Positions 15,538 through 22,803 of a DNA stretch of 24,455 nt are shown piece after piece. Below the pieces are notes generated by a model that was given only the letters and a program-made list of their open reading frames with translations, made no database searches and was not told the DNA's origin. Location: NCBI GenBank assembly GCA_036653595.1, contig JAVVTQ010000023.1:1-24455 (forward strand). The letters run 5' to 3'. Position numbers and translations under genes: made by a program. Numbering within the stretch: the first letter of the stretch is position 1; every line of letters starts with the position of its first letter. This DNA is from JAVVTQ01 sp036653595 (lineage in GTDB: Bacteria; Bacillota; Clostridia; Oscillospirales; Ruminococcaceae).

Positions 15538-16959
15538 ATGGCTCATGGTGAAAAGGCGGAGAAAAAACAGGGAATAACGAGAAGATGGATTATTGTCAGT
15601 CTTTTGACGACGATAGTTATTCTCGCTGTCTCGTCGCTTGCCATATATTTCTCGACGCGTCAAAGCTACTACAATTCTGCGAGGCAGGCAATCAGCTACC
15701 GAATCAAAACTTCGATATCCGAAATACCGACTGCTACTGTGACGCCGGAGGAAAAAGTGAGCGCCGTGTTGGGGCTTGTCTCGAACTTCAATGAAAAGGA
15801 CCGCTTTGAACTTATGATTGTCGACACGAAAGGCGCGGTTATTGCGACGTCCAGCGGGTTTTCCTACAGCGCTAAGGAGAATATTGATGATTTTTGGAAC
15901 GCGATGGAAAATCCTGACGGCTACGGAGAGAGTATAGGCAGGACGCTTTCGGGCGAGCATGTCTTGGCTGTGACACAGCTTTTGAGCTCACCGGTGGGTT
16001 CCTTTGAGGCTATCAGAATTGTCAGTTCGCTTAGAAAGATTGATGATGAGCTGGGAAAGCTGATTGGGATTGCGGTCATGGTGTGCCTTGTGATTCTATT
16101 CTTTGTAATATTTTCGGGAATGTATTTTATACGATCCATCGTCATTCCCCTGAGGGATATCGGCTTTACGACGAAGAGAATCGCGCACGGAGACTACAGC
16201 GTGCGAATTGAGAATAAGTATAACGATGAAATCGGGACGCTCTGCGAGAACATCAACGAGATGGCGGTCGGCCTGACAGCCACGGATGCCATGAAAAATG
16301 AATTTATATCGTCCGTATCGCACGAGCTGAGAACCCCGCTCACCTCCATAAAGGGGTGGGGTGAAACACTGTTTGCCGTGGGGCCGCAAGACGAGGAAAC
16401 CTTTAAAGACGGAATGAAAATAATCATGAACGAGACAGACAGGCTGTCCGTTATGGTGGAGGATTTGCTGGACTTTTCAAGGCTTGAAACGAAAAAGCTT
16501 AAAATGAATTTCACAAGACTTGACCTCATTGCGGAGCTTTCCGACGCGGTGCTGGCCGTCGTCCAGCGGGCAAACAGAACCGGCATTGAGATTGAATACG
16601 CGGAGCCGGAGGAGCCGGCAGTTGTGCGCGCGGACAAAAACAGGCTAAAGCAGGTTTTTGGAAATATTTTCGACAATGCTGTGAAATATTCAAAGCCAGG
16701 TGGTACAATTAAAGTCGGCATTGAAAAGGACGGCGGATTCGCCAGCGTCACAGTCACGGACAGTGGGCCGGGTATTCCGGAAAATGAGCTGCCGAAAATC
16801 ACACAGAAGTTCTTTAAGGCGAGCAATTCGACCATGGGCTCAGGAATCGGGCTTGCGGTTGTGGCGGAGATAATGGAGTCACACAAGGGGAGACTTATTA
16901 TTGACAGCGAGCTTGGAAAAGGGACGTCTGTGACGGTGAGGCTTCCGCTGGAGACTTAG
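15538..16959 (+). CDS. HAMP sensor histidine kinase
   Basis: A 473-aa membrane kinase partner of the upstream regulator. Helix 1 is at about 17-40, an extracytoplasmic sensing domain of about 135 residues with a Cache/PAS-like core (FELMIVDTKGAVIATSSGF) follows, then helix 2 (about 180-202), HAMP (about 203-255) and HisKA with H262 in SSVSHELRTPL. The catalytic domain has the N box (N376, D379, N380), G1 box DSGPGIP from D408, F box KFFKAS and G2 box GSGIGLAV from G434. This is the WalK/PhoR-like class. The ribosome binding site before ATG 15538 is weak (GAGGGG about 12-15 nt away), and the gene starts 61 nt after the regulator. Confidence 0.95.
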   Translation: MAHGEKAEKKQGITRRWIIVSLLTTIVILAVSSLAIYFSTRQSYYNSARQAISYRIKTSISEIPTATVTPEEKVSAVLGLVSNFNEKDRFELMIVDTKGAVIATSSGFSYSAKENIDDFWNAMENPDGYGESIGRTLSGEHVLAVTQLLSSPVGSFEAIRIVSSLRKIDDELGKLIGIAVMVCLVILFFVIFSGMYFIRSIVIPLRDIGFTTKRIAHGDYSVRIENKYNDEIGTLCENINEMAVGLTATDAMKNEFISSVSHELRTPLTSIKGWGETLFAVGPQDEETFKDGMKIIMNETDRLSVMVEDLLDFSRLETKKLKMNFTRLDLIAELSDAVLAVVQRANRTGIEIEYAEPEEPAVVRADKNRLKQVFGNIFDNAVKYSKPGGTIKVGIEKDGGFASVTVTDSGPGIPENELPKITQKFFKASNSTMGSGIGLAVVAEIMESHKGRLIIDSELGKGTSVTVRLPLET

Positions 16960-16965
16960 CGCTGC

Positions 16966-17019
16966 ATAAATTGTCGTTGTCGAAAAAGCGCATCGCAGCA
17001 AAGCAACGACACCATTTAT
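16966..17019 (+). other. Imperfect 14-bp hairpin after the kinase gene
   Basis: ATAAAT plus TGTCGTTG (16966-16979) pairs with CAACGACA plus ATTTAT (17004-17019) with a CC bulge and a 24-nt loop. It lies just after the kinase stop codon. No T-run follows, so it is not a standard intrinsic terminator; it may protect the 3' end or be part of the leader of the next gene. Confidence 0.5.
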
Positions 17020-17048
17020 CTTAATGCGAAAGCGCAGCCGAGGCGTCT

Positions 17049-17078
17049 TTGAAAAGCGCTTTGCAGGAATTATATAAA
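17049..17078 (+). promoter_or_regulatory. Putative promoter of the DUF1385-prmC unit
   Basis: TTGAAA (17049-17054), an 18-nt spacer and TATAAA (17073-17078). The predicted start near 17085 puts the hairpin at 17090-17111 at the very 5' end of the transcript. Confidence 0.5.
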
Positions 17079-17089
17079 ACAAAAAAACG

Positions 17090-17111
17090 CAGATCTCAGC
17101 TATGAGGTCTG
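17090..17111. other. 9-bp hairpin at the predicted 5' end of the DUF1385 mRNA
   Basis: CAGATCTCA (17090-17098) pairs with TGAGGTCTG (17103-17111), with a 4-nt loop and one G-U pair. It is flanked by seven A on each side. On the minus strand it resembles a terminator (CG then TTTTTTT), but no minus-strand gene leads into it. On the plus strand it could stabilise the 5' end of the mRNA. Confidence 0.55.
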
Positions 17112-17150
17112 AAAAAAATGGGCCAAAGTTCGCGGCCGACAGGAGAATTG

Positions 17151-18161
17151 ATGAAAGAGAAATTTAAAACATCTATCGGAGGCCAGGCTGTCTTAGAGGG
17201 CATCGTAATGAAAGGGCCGGACAATACATGCTTGGCAGCAAGACTTCCAAACGGCGAAATTCATACGGAAATGTACGTGACGAAGAAAAACCCGGTCGCT
17301 AAAATACCGATTGTGCGCGGCGCCGTGGCGATGGTGCAAAGTCTTGCCGAGGGCTACAAGAGTTTGATGCGCTCAGCTGACTTATCGGAGCCTGCAAAAG
17401 AGGAGAACGGCAGTGAAGAAAAAAAACAAGATGATTCTTCGGTCATTGAAGCTTCTGAGACTGACAAAACACCGCTCAAAGCCGAGGTTTTGGAAAAAAC
17501 CGTTGACGGCAAAAAAGAAAAAGGCAAAAAAGCTGAAGCGGGCGGCATGGGGGCGCTGGGCCTGATAAGCGCAGTGCTGGGAGGGTTTCTTGCAATTGCG
17601 ATGTTTATTGTGCTTCCTACAGTGCTCACGGGACTTATTGCAAACATAGCGCCTATTGAGGGCTATATGGCTGTAGTAGAGGGCATTATGAAAATTGTCA
17701 TTTTTATCGCATATCTCTACCTGGTCACAAGGATAAAGGACATCAGGCGCGTTTATATGTACCACGGCGCAGAGCACAAAACAATCAACTGCTATGAGCA
17801 TGGCGAGGAGCTTGTTGTCGAGAATATCAGGAAGTTTACGAGATTTCATCCGCGCTGCGGCACCAGCTTTTTGTTTGTGGTGATTCTAGTCAGCATAATT
17901 CTCTTTTCGTTTGTGCCGTGGTCAAGCACGATTCTGCGGGCTTTATACAAGCTGCTGCTTCTGCCGCTGACTATGGGCATATCGTTTGAAATAATAAAAT
18001 ACTCAGGTCGACACGACAATATTCTTTCGAGGGTTCTGTCTGCGCCCGGACTATGGGTGCAAAGGCTGACCACATTTGAGCCTGACGACGGACAGATTGA
18101 GGTTGCGATTGCGGCTGTGAAAGCTGTGCTTCCAAAGGATTCGCAAAGCGACAGATGGTGA
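17151..18161 (+). CDS. DUF1385 family membrane protein (YqhQ-like)
   Basis: A 336-aa protein. ATG 17151 is chosen for its AGGAGA site 5 nt upstream; an in-frame ATG at 17118 has none, and the family begins near IGGQAVLEGIVMKGPD (about 9-24). Residues 79-132 form a hydrophilic Glu/Lys-rich linker with low sequence complexity. Helices follow at about 134-165 and 172-195, then the conserved YHGAEHKTINCYEHGE and RFHPRCGTSF motifs leading into further helices. The histidine-rich motifs suggest metal binding, but the biochemical role is unknown. The stop overlaps the start of prmC, as in many Firmicutes where DUF1385 genes sit next to prmC. Confidence 0.9.
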   Translation: MKEKFKTSIGGQAVLEGIVMKGPDNTCLAARLPNGEIHTEMYVTKKNPVAKIPIVRGAVAMVQSLAEGYKSLMRSADLSEPAKEENGSEEKKQDDSSVIEASETDKTPLKAEVLEKTVDGKKEKGKKAEAGGMGALGLISAVLGGFLAIAMFIVLPTVLTGLIANIAPIEGYMAVVEGIMKIVIFIAYLYLVTRIKDIRRVYMYHGAEHKTINCYEHGEELVVENIRKFTRFHPRCGTSFLFVVILVSIILFSFVPWSSTILRALYKLLLLPLTMGISFEIIKYSGRHDNILSRVLSAPGLWVQRLTTFEPDDGQIEVAIAAVKAVLPKDSQSDRW

Positions 18162-18991
18162 TTGTCAGACAGCTCATAAAGGAGCAGAAACAAAAGCTCT
18201 GTCATGTCGAAATGTTCAATAAAAATGAGATAGCGACGCTCTTTGAGACTGCATTTGGGTGCAGATACGAGACTTGCTTAAACGATGAGGCCGATGAGGA
18301 CTGCGCGGCGCGTTTTGAGTCGCTCGTGTCGCGGCGCATTGGCGGCGAGCCATTGCAGTATATTCGAGGGAGATGGCCGTTTTGCGATTTTGAGCTGGCT
18401 GTCGGAGAGGGAGTGCTCATTCCGCGTCCGGAAACAGAGGAGGTGGCTCAATATGCGGCATGTGTGCTTGAAAGAGGCGATGCAAAGGGCGCTGTCATCG
18501 ATCTCTGCTCTGGGAGCGGCTGCATCGCAATTTACCTCAAAAGAAGGCTGCCGCAATGCAGCGTGACGGCGTTGGAGCTTTTTGCCGGTGCATTTTCCTA
18601 TCTCAAAAAAAATACCGAGCTGCTGGCGCCGGATATAGAAATTGTGCGCGGCGATGTTTTTGATTATCAGCAGAAAATTGCAAATGGCAGTCTTTCGATG
18701 ATCGTCAGCAATCCTCCATATGTCACGGCAGAGGAGTATGGGCAAAATGAAGAGGAGCTTTGCTTTGAGCCGACAACGGCGTTTTTGGGCGGCGGCGACG
18801 GCTTGGATTTTTACAGGCACATTGCAAAAGCATATTATCCTACGCTCAATGACAGCGGCTCGCTTGTGTTTGAGATAGGATGCAGCCAGGCGGAGGCAGT
18901 GCGCGGAATTTTGACGGCAAACGGCTATCGCAGCACGAGAATTATCAAGGATTCGGCGGGGATGCAAAGAATTGCACACGCTGTAAAATAA
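18155..18991 (+). CDS. prmC: Release factor glutamine N5-methyltransferase
   Basis: A 278-aa S-adenosylmethionine-dependent enzyme that methylates the GGQ glutamine of peptide release factors. The N-terminal helical domain contains the family box RRIGGEPLQYIRG. The SAM motif is DLCSGSGCIAI (from D116), and the catalytic NPPY is at 186-189. Translation starts at ATG 18155, overlapping the DUF1385 stop by 7 nt, with GTG 18158 as an alternative, so the two genes are translationally coupled. The usual neighbour prfA is not present in this window; the next gene is recA under its own promoter. Confidence 0.94.
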   Translation: MVIVRQLIKEQKQKLCHVEMFNKNEIATLFETAFGCRYETCLNDEADEDCAARFESLVSRRIGGEPLQYIRGRWPFCDFELAVGEGVLIPRPETEEVAQYAACVLERGDAKGAVIDLCSGSGCIAIYLKRRLPQCSVTALELFAGAFSYLKKNTELLAPDIEIVRGDVFDYQQKIANGSLSMIVSNPPYVTAEEYGQNEEELCFEPTTAFLGGGDGLDFYRHIAKAYYPTLNDSGSLVFEIGCSQAEAVRGILTANGYRSTRIIKDSAGMQRIAHAVK

Positions 18992-18994
18992 AGT

Positions 18995-19045
18995 TTGAAA
19001 TAAATTGTATTATATAATATAATATAAATATAGAACATAAGTTCG
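18995..19045 (+). promoter_or_regulatory. recA promoter with LexA (SOS) box
   Basis: TTGAAA (18995-19000), a 17-nt spacer and a perfect TATAAT (19018-19023). The dyad GAAC-ATAA-GTTC (19033-19044), with a 3' G and T, matches the Firmicute LexA/DinR box (CGAAC-N4-GTTCG) except at the first base. It covers the expected transcription start, so LexA would block initiation until SOS induction. Confidence 0.9.
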
Positions 19046-19085
19046 TCAATCATTTTTAAACAAATGAAAAAAGTGAGGACAAAAA

Positions 19086-20165
19086 ATGTTGGACAAGCAG
19101 AAAGCGCTCGATACGGCAATCGCACAGATAGAGAAACAGTTCGGCAAGGGCGCGGTTATGAAGCTCGGCCAAAACACGACGATGAATATTGAGACAATCC
19201 CCACTGGTTCACTTTCGCTTGACATTGCTCTGGGCATAGGCGGTCTGCCGAGGGGCAGAATTGTTGAGATATTTGGACCTGAAAGCTCAGGTAAAACGAC
19301 TGTTGCACTGCACGCGGTGGCCGAAGCGCAAAAAGCCGGCGGTGAGGCTGCGTTTGTAGACGTCGAGCACGCGCTTGATCCGGTCTATGCAAAGGCGCTT
19401 GGGGTCAACATCGACACGCTGCTCGTCTCACAGCCCGATTCCGGCGAACAGGCGCTTGAGATAACGGAGGCTCTTGTCCGTTCGGGCGCGATTGACATTA
19501 TTGTCATTGACTCCGTTGCGGCGATGGTCACAAAAGCAGAAATTGAGGGCGAGATGGGTGACAGCCATGTCGGCACGCAGGCAAGACTTATGTCGCAGGC
19601 GCTGAGGAAGCTGACGAGCGTTATCAGCAAGTCAAATGCCATTGCGATTTTCATCAACCAGCTGCGCGAGAAGATAGGCATATCGTACGGAAACCCGGAG
19701 ACGACACCGGGAGGCAGGGCGCTGAAATTCTACGCGTCGGTGCGGCTTGATGTGAGGCGCTCCGAGACACTCAAGGTCGGAACGGACATGGTGGGAAACA
19801 GGACGCGAGTCAAGGTTGTAAAGAACAAGGTTGCACCGCCTTTTAAGGAGGCGGAATTTGATATAATGTACGGCGAGGGAATCTCGAAGGCCGGAGAGAT
19901 TTTGGATCTTGCGGTCAAGCTTGATATTATACAAAAGTCGGGCGCTTGGTTTAACTACGGTGAGCAGAGGCTGGGGCAGGGGCGTGACAACGTCAAAAAG
20001 TACTTAAAGGAAAACCCGGAATTCTCGGACGACATAGAAAAACAGGTGCGGGAAAATCGCGACAAGATACCTGCGGGAAAGCCCGGAAAGCCAATTAAAA
20101 CGACGGCGCGCGACGCTATACTGTCGTCTAAAGAATCTATTGATGTTGAGGTTGACGAAGAATAA
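19086..20165 (+). CDS. recA: Recombinase RecA
   Basis: A 359-aa recombinase that forms filaments on single-stranded DNA, exchanges strands and triggers LexA self-cleavage. The core is standard: Walker A GPESSGKT (64-71), the VDVEHALDP segment, Walker B VIDSVAAM, the L2 loop FINQLREKIG followed by GNPETTPGGRALKFYASVR in the usual place, and a short acidic C-terminus (IDVEVDEE). GTGAGGA precedes ATG 19086. The LexA box at its promoter indicates SOS control. The recX start follows immediately after its stop codon. Confidence 0.99.
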   Translation: MLDKQKALDTAIAQIEKQFGKGAVMKLGQNTTMNIETIPTGSLSLDIALGIGGLPRGRIVEIFGPESSGKTTVALHAVAEAQKAGGEAAFVDVEHALDPVYAKALGVNIDTLLVSQPDSGEQALEITEALVRSGAIDIIVIDSVAAMVTKAEIEGEMGDSHVGTQARLMSQALRKLTSVISKSNAIAIFINQLREKIGISYGNPETTPGGRALKFYASVRLDVRRSETLKVGTDMVGNRTRVKVVKNKVAPPFKEAEFDIMYGEGISKAGEILDLAVKLDIIQKSGAWFNYGEQRLGQGRDNVKKYLKENPEFSDDIEKQVRENRDKIPAGKPGKPIKTTARDAILSSKESIDVEVDEE

Positions 20166-20795
20166 ATGAACGGGATCAGGATTACACAAGTCAAGCTTAC
20201 AAAAAAGGGCAGATATGCCCTTTTTTGCGATGAGGGGTTTTTGTTTTCGGTTGACGAGGAGACACTTGAAAAATTCCACATAGCAGCTGATGCTGTACTC
20301 GAAGAGGGGCAGCTGCTGCGAGTAAAGGAAAACTCTGACCTGCAAAAGGCAAAAAATAAGGCATTTGATTACTTGGGATATCGCGACCACTCCAGAAATG
20401 AGCTTGTCGAAAAGCTTATGAGAAGCTTTGATGAGGATACGGCGAACGCGACGGCAGAAAAAATGGAGACGCTGGGTCTTATTGACGATGAAAAATATGC
20501 TGAGAAGCTGGCGGAGGACATGATAGGCGCAAAGCGCATGAGCAAAAGGGCTGTAGCGCAGAAGCTTTGGCAAAAGGGCATTGACAGAGATTTGACCAAG
20601 GTAGTGCTGGACACCTTCGACGACGACGAGACGCAGCAGATTGTGGAGCTTATAGAAAGAAAATACAAGAGCCGGTTGGAAAATGAAAATGGAAGAAAAA
20701 CAGTTTTTGCGGCGCTGCAAAGACGTGGGTTTTCATCGCATGACATTATACTGGCGCTTCGAGAGATTGACTGTGAGATTGAAGAGGAGTACTGA
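20166..20795 (+). CDS. recX: Regulatory protein RecX
   Basis: A 209-aa modulator that limits RecA filament growth. It has the three-repeat helical RecX layout: an N-terminal segment (about 1-60), then YRDHSRNELVEKL (from about 75), LIDDEKYAEKLAEDMI (about 108-123) and RAVAQKLWQKGI. ATG 20166 abuts the recA stop codon, so the genes are co-transcribed and perhaps translationally coupled. A terminator-like hairpin lies within its first codons (20201-20226). Its stop overlaps the start of rimO (TGATG). Confidence 0.95.
   Translation: MNGIRITQVKLTKKGRYALFCDEGFLFSVDEETLEKFHIAADAVLEEGQLLRVKENSDLQKAKNKAFDYLGYRDHSRNELVEKLMRSFDEDTANATAEKMETLGLIDDEKYAEKLAEDMIGAKRMSKRAVAQKLWQKGIDRDLTKVVLDTFDDDETQQIVELIERKYKSRLENENGRKTVFAALQRRGFSSHDIILALREIDCEIEEEY
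20201..20226 (+). terminator. Terminator-shaped hairpin inside the recX coding start
   Basis: AAAAAAGGGCA (20201-20211) pairs perfectly with TGCCCTTTTTT (20216-20226), with a 4-nt GATA loop. The GC core GGGCA/TGCCC followed by six T has the form of a compact intrinsic terminator. It falls within codons 12-21 of recX, 36 nt after the recA stop, so it would act as a partial terminator or attenuator unless translating ribosomes melt it. Confidence 0.7.
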
Positions 20796-22126
20796 TGGCA
20801 GAGATATATTTTGTTTCGCTCGGCTGCGACAAGAACAGAGTTGACGCCGAAATCATGATGAAAAGACTCATAAATTGCGGCCATGTGATTGCGGAGGACC
20901 TTGATGCGGCCTCAGTTGCAATCGTCAACACGTGTGCTTTTATAGAGAGCGCAAAGGAGGAATCGCTGGCTGTGATATTTGAGATGGTGCGTGCGAAGGA
21001 ACGAGACGGCGCACCGCTCAAGGCCGTTTTGGTCACGGGCTGCCTCGCTCAGCGATATGGCAAAGAGCTGCGCGATGAGCTTCCGGAGGCGGATGCTGTG
21101 ATTGCGCTCGCACATAACGACGACATATGTGAGGCAGTTGAGAGAGTATGCGGAGGCAGCCGCGAAATATTGCTCTGCGACGACCCTGAGGGGCTTAGCA
21201 TTGAAGGGGAGCGCGAGCTGTCAACTCCGCCGCACTGTGCCTACATAAAAATTGCGGAGGGGTGTGACAATCACTGCACTTACTGTGCAATTCCCGCGAT
21301 ACGCGGACGCTATAGAAGCCGCTTGCAGAAGCAGGTGGTTGACGAGGCGAAAAAGCTTGTTGCTGACGGTGTCAAGGAGCTTATTCTTGTGGCACAGGAC
21401 ACGACGATGTACGGAGCTGATCTCAAAAACGGCGAGAATCTCTGTTCTCTGCTTTCTGAAATATGTAAAATAGACGGGCTGTGGAGGGTGAGAATCCTTT
21501 ATGCATATCCGAGTGAAATTACGGATGAGCTGATTGCGCTTATGGCGCGTGAAGAGAAAATTGCGAAATATATCGATATTCCGATGCAGCACGCAAACGA
21601 CGCTGTTCTCAAACGAATGGGACGGCGTGAGACACAGCTGCTTTTGACCGAGCTCATCAAAAAGCTGCGCGAAGCGATGCCGGAAATAGTGATTAGGTCC
21701 ACATTCATCGTCGGATTTCCGGGTGAGAGCGAGAGACAGTTCCTTGAGCTCTGCGACTTTTTGAGAGCACAGAGGCTTGACAGAGTTGGATTTTTCGCAT
21801 ACTCTGACGAGGAGGGCACTGCGGCGCAGCTGCTGGACAAAAAAAACGACGGCGACATCATAAACAAGCGAAAGGAAGCTCTTGAGCTGCTCCAAAGCGA
21901 GATTATTCTAGATAAACAAGAGAAGTGTGTCGGACGCTGTTGCGAAGCGGTGTGCGAGGGCTTTGACATGGAGAGAGAGCAGTTTATACTTAGAGGCGAA
22001 GCGGACGCGCCGGACATTGACACGCTCATATACGCGGCGGCAGAAAATGACCTCATGCCCGGAGAGGTTTACACGGTGAAAGCAACGAAGACTGACGGCG
22101 TTGATTTAATTGCCGAAATAAAGTGA
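20795..22126 (+). CDS. rimO: Ribosomal protein S12 methylthiotransferase RimO
   Basis: A 443-aa radical-SAM enzyme that adds a methylthio group to an aspartate of ribosomal protein S12. The N-terminal domain begins with the family VSLGCDKN and carries the second-cluster cysteines C11, C47 and C83. The radical-SAM motif C157-x3-C161-x2-C164 follows in GCDNHCTYCAIP. A C-terminal TRAM-like beta domain covers about 375-443. The SLGCDKNRVD signature favours RimO over MiaB. ATG 20795 overlaps the recX stop by one base, with GAGGAG upstream. Confidence 0.94.
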   Translation: MAEIYFVSLGCDKNRVDAEIMMKRLINCGHVIAEDLDAASVAIVNTCAFIESAKEESLAVIFEMVRAKERDGAPLKAVLVTGCLAQRYGKELRDELPEADAVIALAHNDDICEAVERVCGGSREILLCDDPEGLSIEGERELSTPPHCAYIKIAEGCDNHCTYCAIPAIRGRYRSRLQKQVVDEAKKLVADGVKELILVAQDTTMYGADLKNGENLCSLLSEICKIDGLWRVRILYAYPSEITDELIALMAREEKIAKYIDIPMQHANDAVLKRMGRRETQLLLTELIKKLREAMPEIVIRSTFIVGFPGESERQFLELCDFLRAQRLDRVGFFAYSDEEGTAAQLLDKKNDGDIINKRKEALELLQSEIILDKQEKCVGRCCEAVCEGFDMEREQFILRGEADAPDIDTLIYAAAENDLMPGEVYTVKATKTDGVDLIAEIK

Positions 22127-22228
22127 AAGCATATATACATTGCAGAAGAGTTGTTTTATAATAAAATGAAGACAGACTCGAACAAAAAGCTGAATATTTG
22201 AAATTATACTATAATTAGGAGTGTGAAC

Positions 22229-22795
22229 ATGAATCTTCCTAACAAGCTCACGGTTTTAAGAGTGGTGCTCGTGCCGGTTTTTCTGGTCTTTTTGCTGGTA
22301 TCGGGAATACCGTACAATTACAGCTTTGCTTTTCTCGTTTTCACAGCTGCGTCGCTGACCGACCTGCTTGATGGAAATATCGCGAGAAAGCGAAATCTTG
22401 TGACGAATTTCGGAAAGTTTCTTGACCCGCTGGCTGACAAAATCCTCGTAACGGGCGCACTTATCGCATTTGTTGAGCTTCGACTTGCGAGCTGTATTGC
22501 GGTGATTATTATTGTGACGCGCGACTTTATCGTGTCGGCAATCAGGCTCATTGCTGTAAACAACGGAAGAGTTGTTGCGGCAAATATATGGGGAAAGCTC
22601 AAAACGGTCATTCAGATGGTCACGATTATATCGGTTCTTTTGGCTATGCAGCTCTCGATTTCATTCGGTTGGTTTTCAACTGATCTTGTGATAAAGTGCT
22701 CTAACATCGCGGTGTGGGTGCTGGCCGCTGTAACGGCGATTTCGGGCTGGACATATCTGGCACAGAATAAGGATCTTATTTCTAAGGATAAATAG
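22229..22795 (+). CDS. pgsA: CDP-diacylglycerol-glycerol-3-phosphate 3-phosphatidyltransferase
   Basis: A 188-aa integral membrane enzyme making phosphatidylglycerol phosphate. ATG 22229 is chosen because AGGAG (22217-22221) lies 7 nt upstream; an in-frame GTG at 22223 is too close. The CDP-alcohol phosphotransferase motif is complete: D48-G49-x2-A52-R53-x8-G62-x3-D66-x3-D70. Five or six hydrophobic helices surround it. The start MNLPNKLTVLR is typical of PgsA. The 100-nt gap after rimO contains two TATAAT-like stretches (22157-22162 and 22210-22215) without clear -35 elements. cysS begins 8 nt downstream. Confidence 0.95.
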   Translation: MNLPNKLTVLRVVLVPVFLVFLLVSGIPYNYSFAFLVFTAASLTDLLDGNIARKRNLVTNFGKFLDPLADKILVTGALIAFVELRLASCIAVIIIVTRDFIVSAIRLIAVNNGRVVAANIWGKLKTVIQMVTIISVLLAMQLSISFGWFSTDLVIKCSNIAVWVLAAVTAISGWTYLAQNKDLISKDK

Positions 22796-22803
22796 AGGGA
22801 TAT

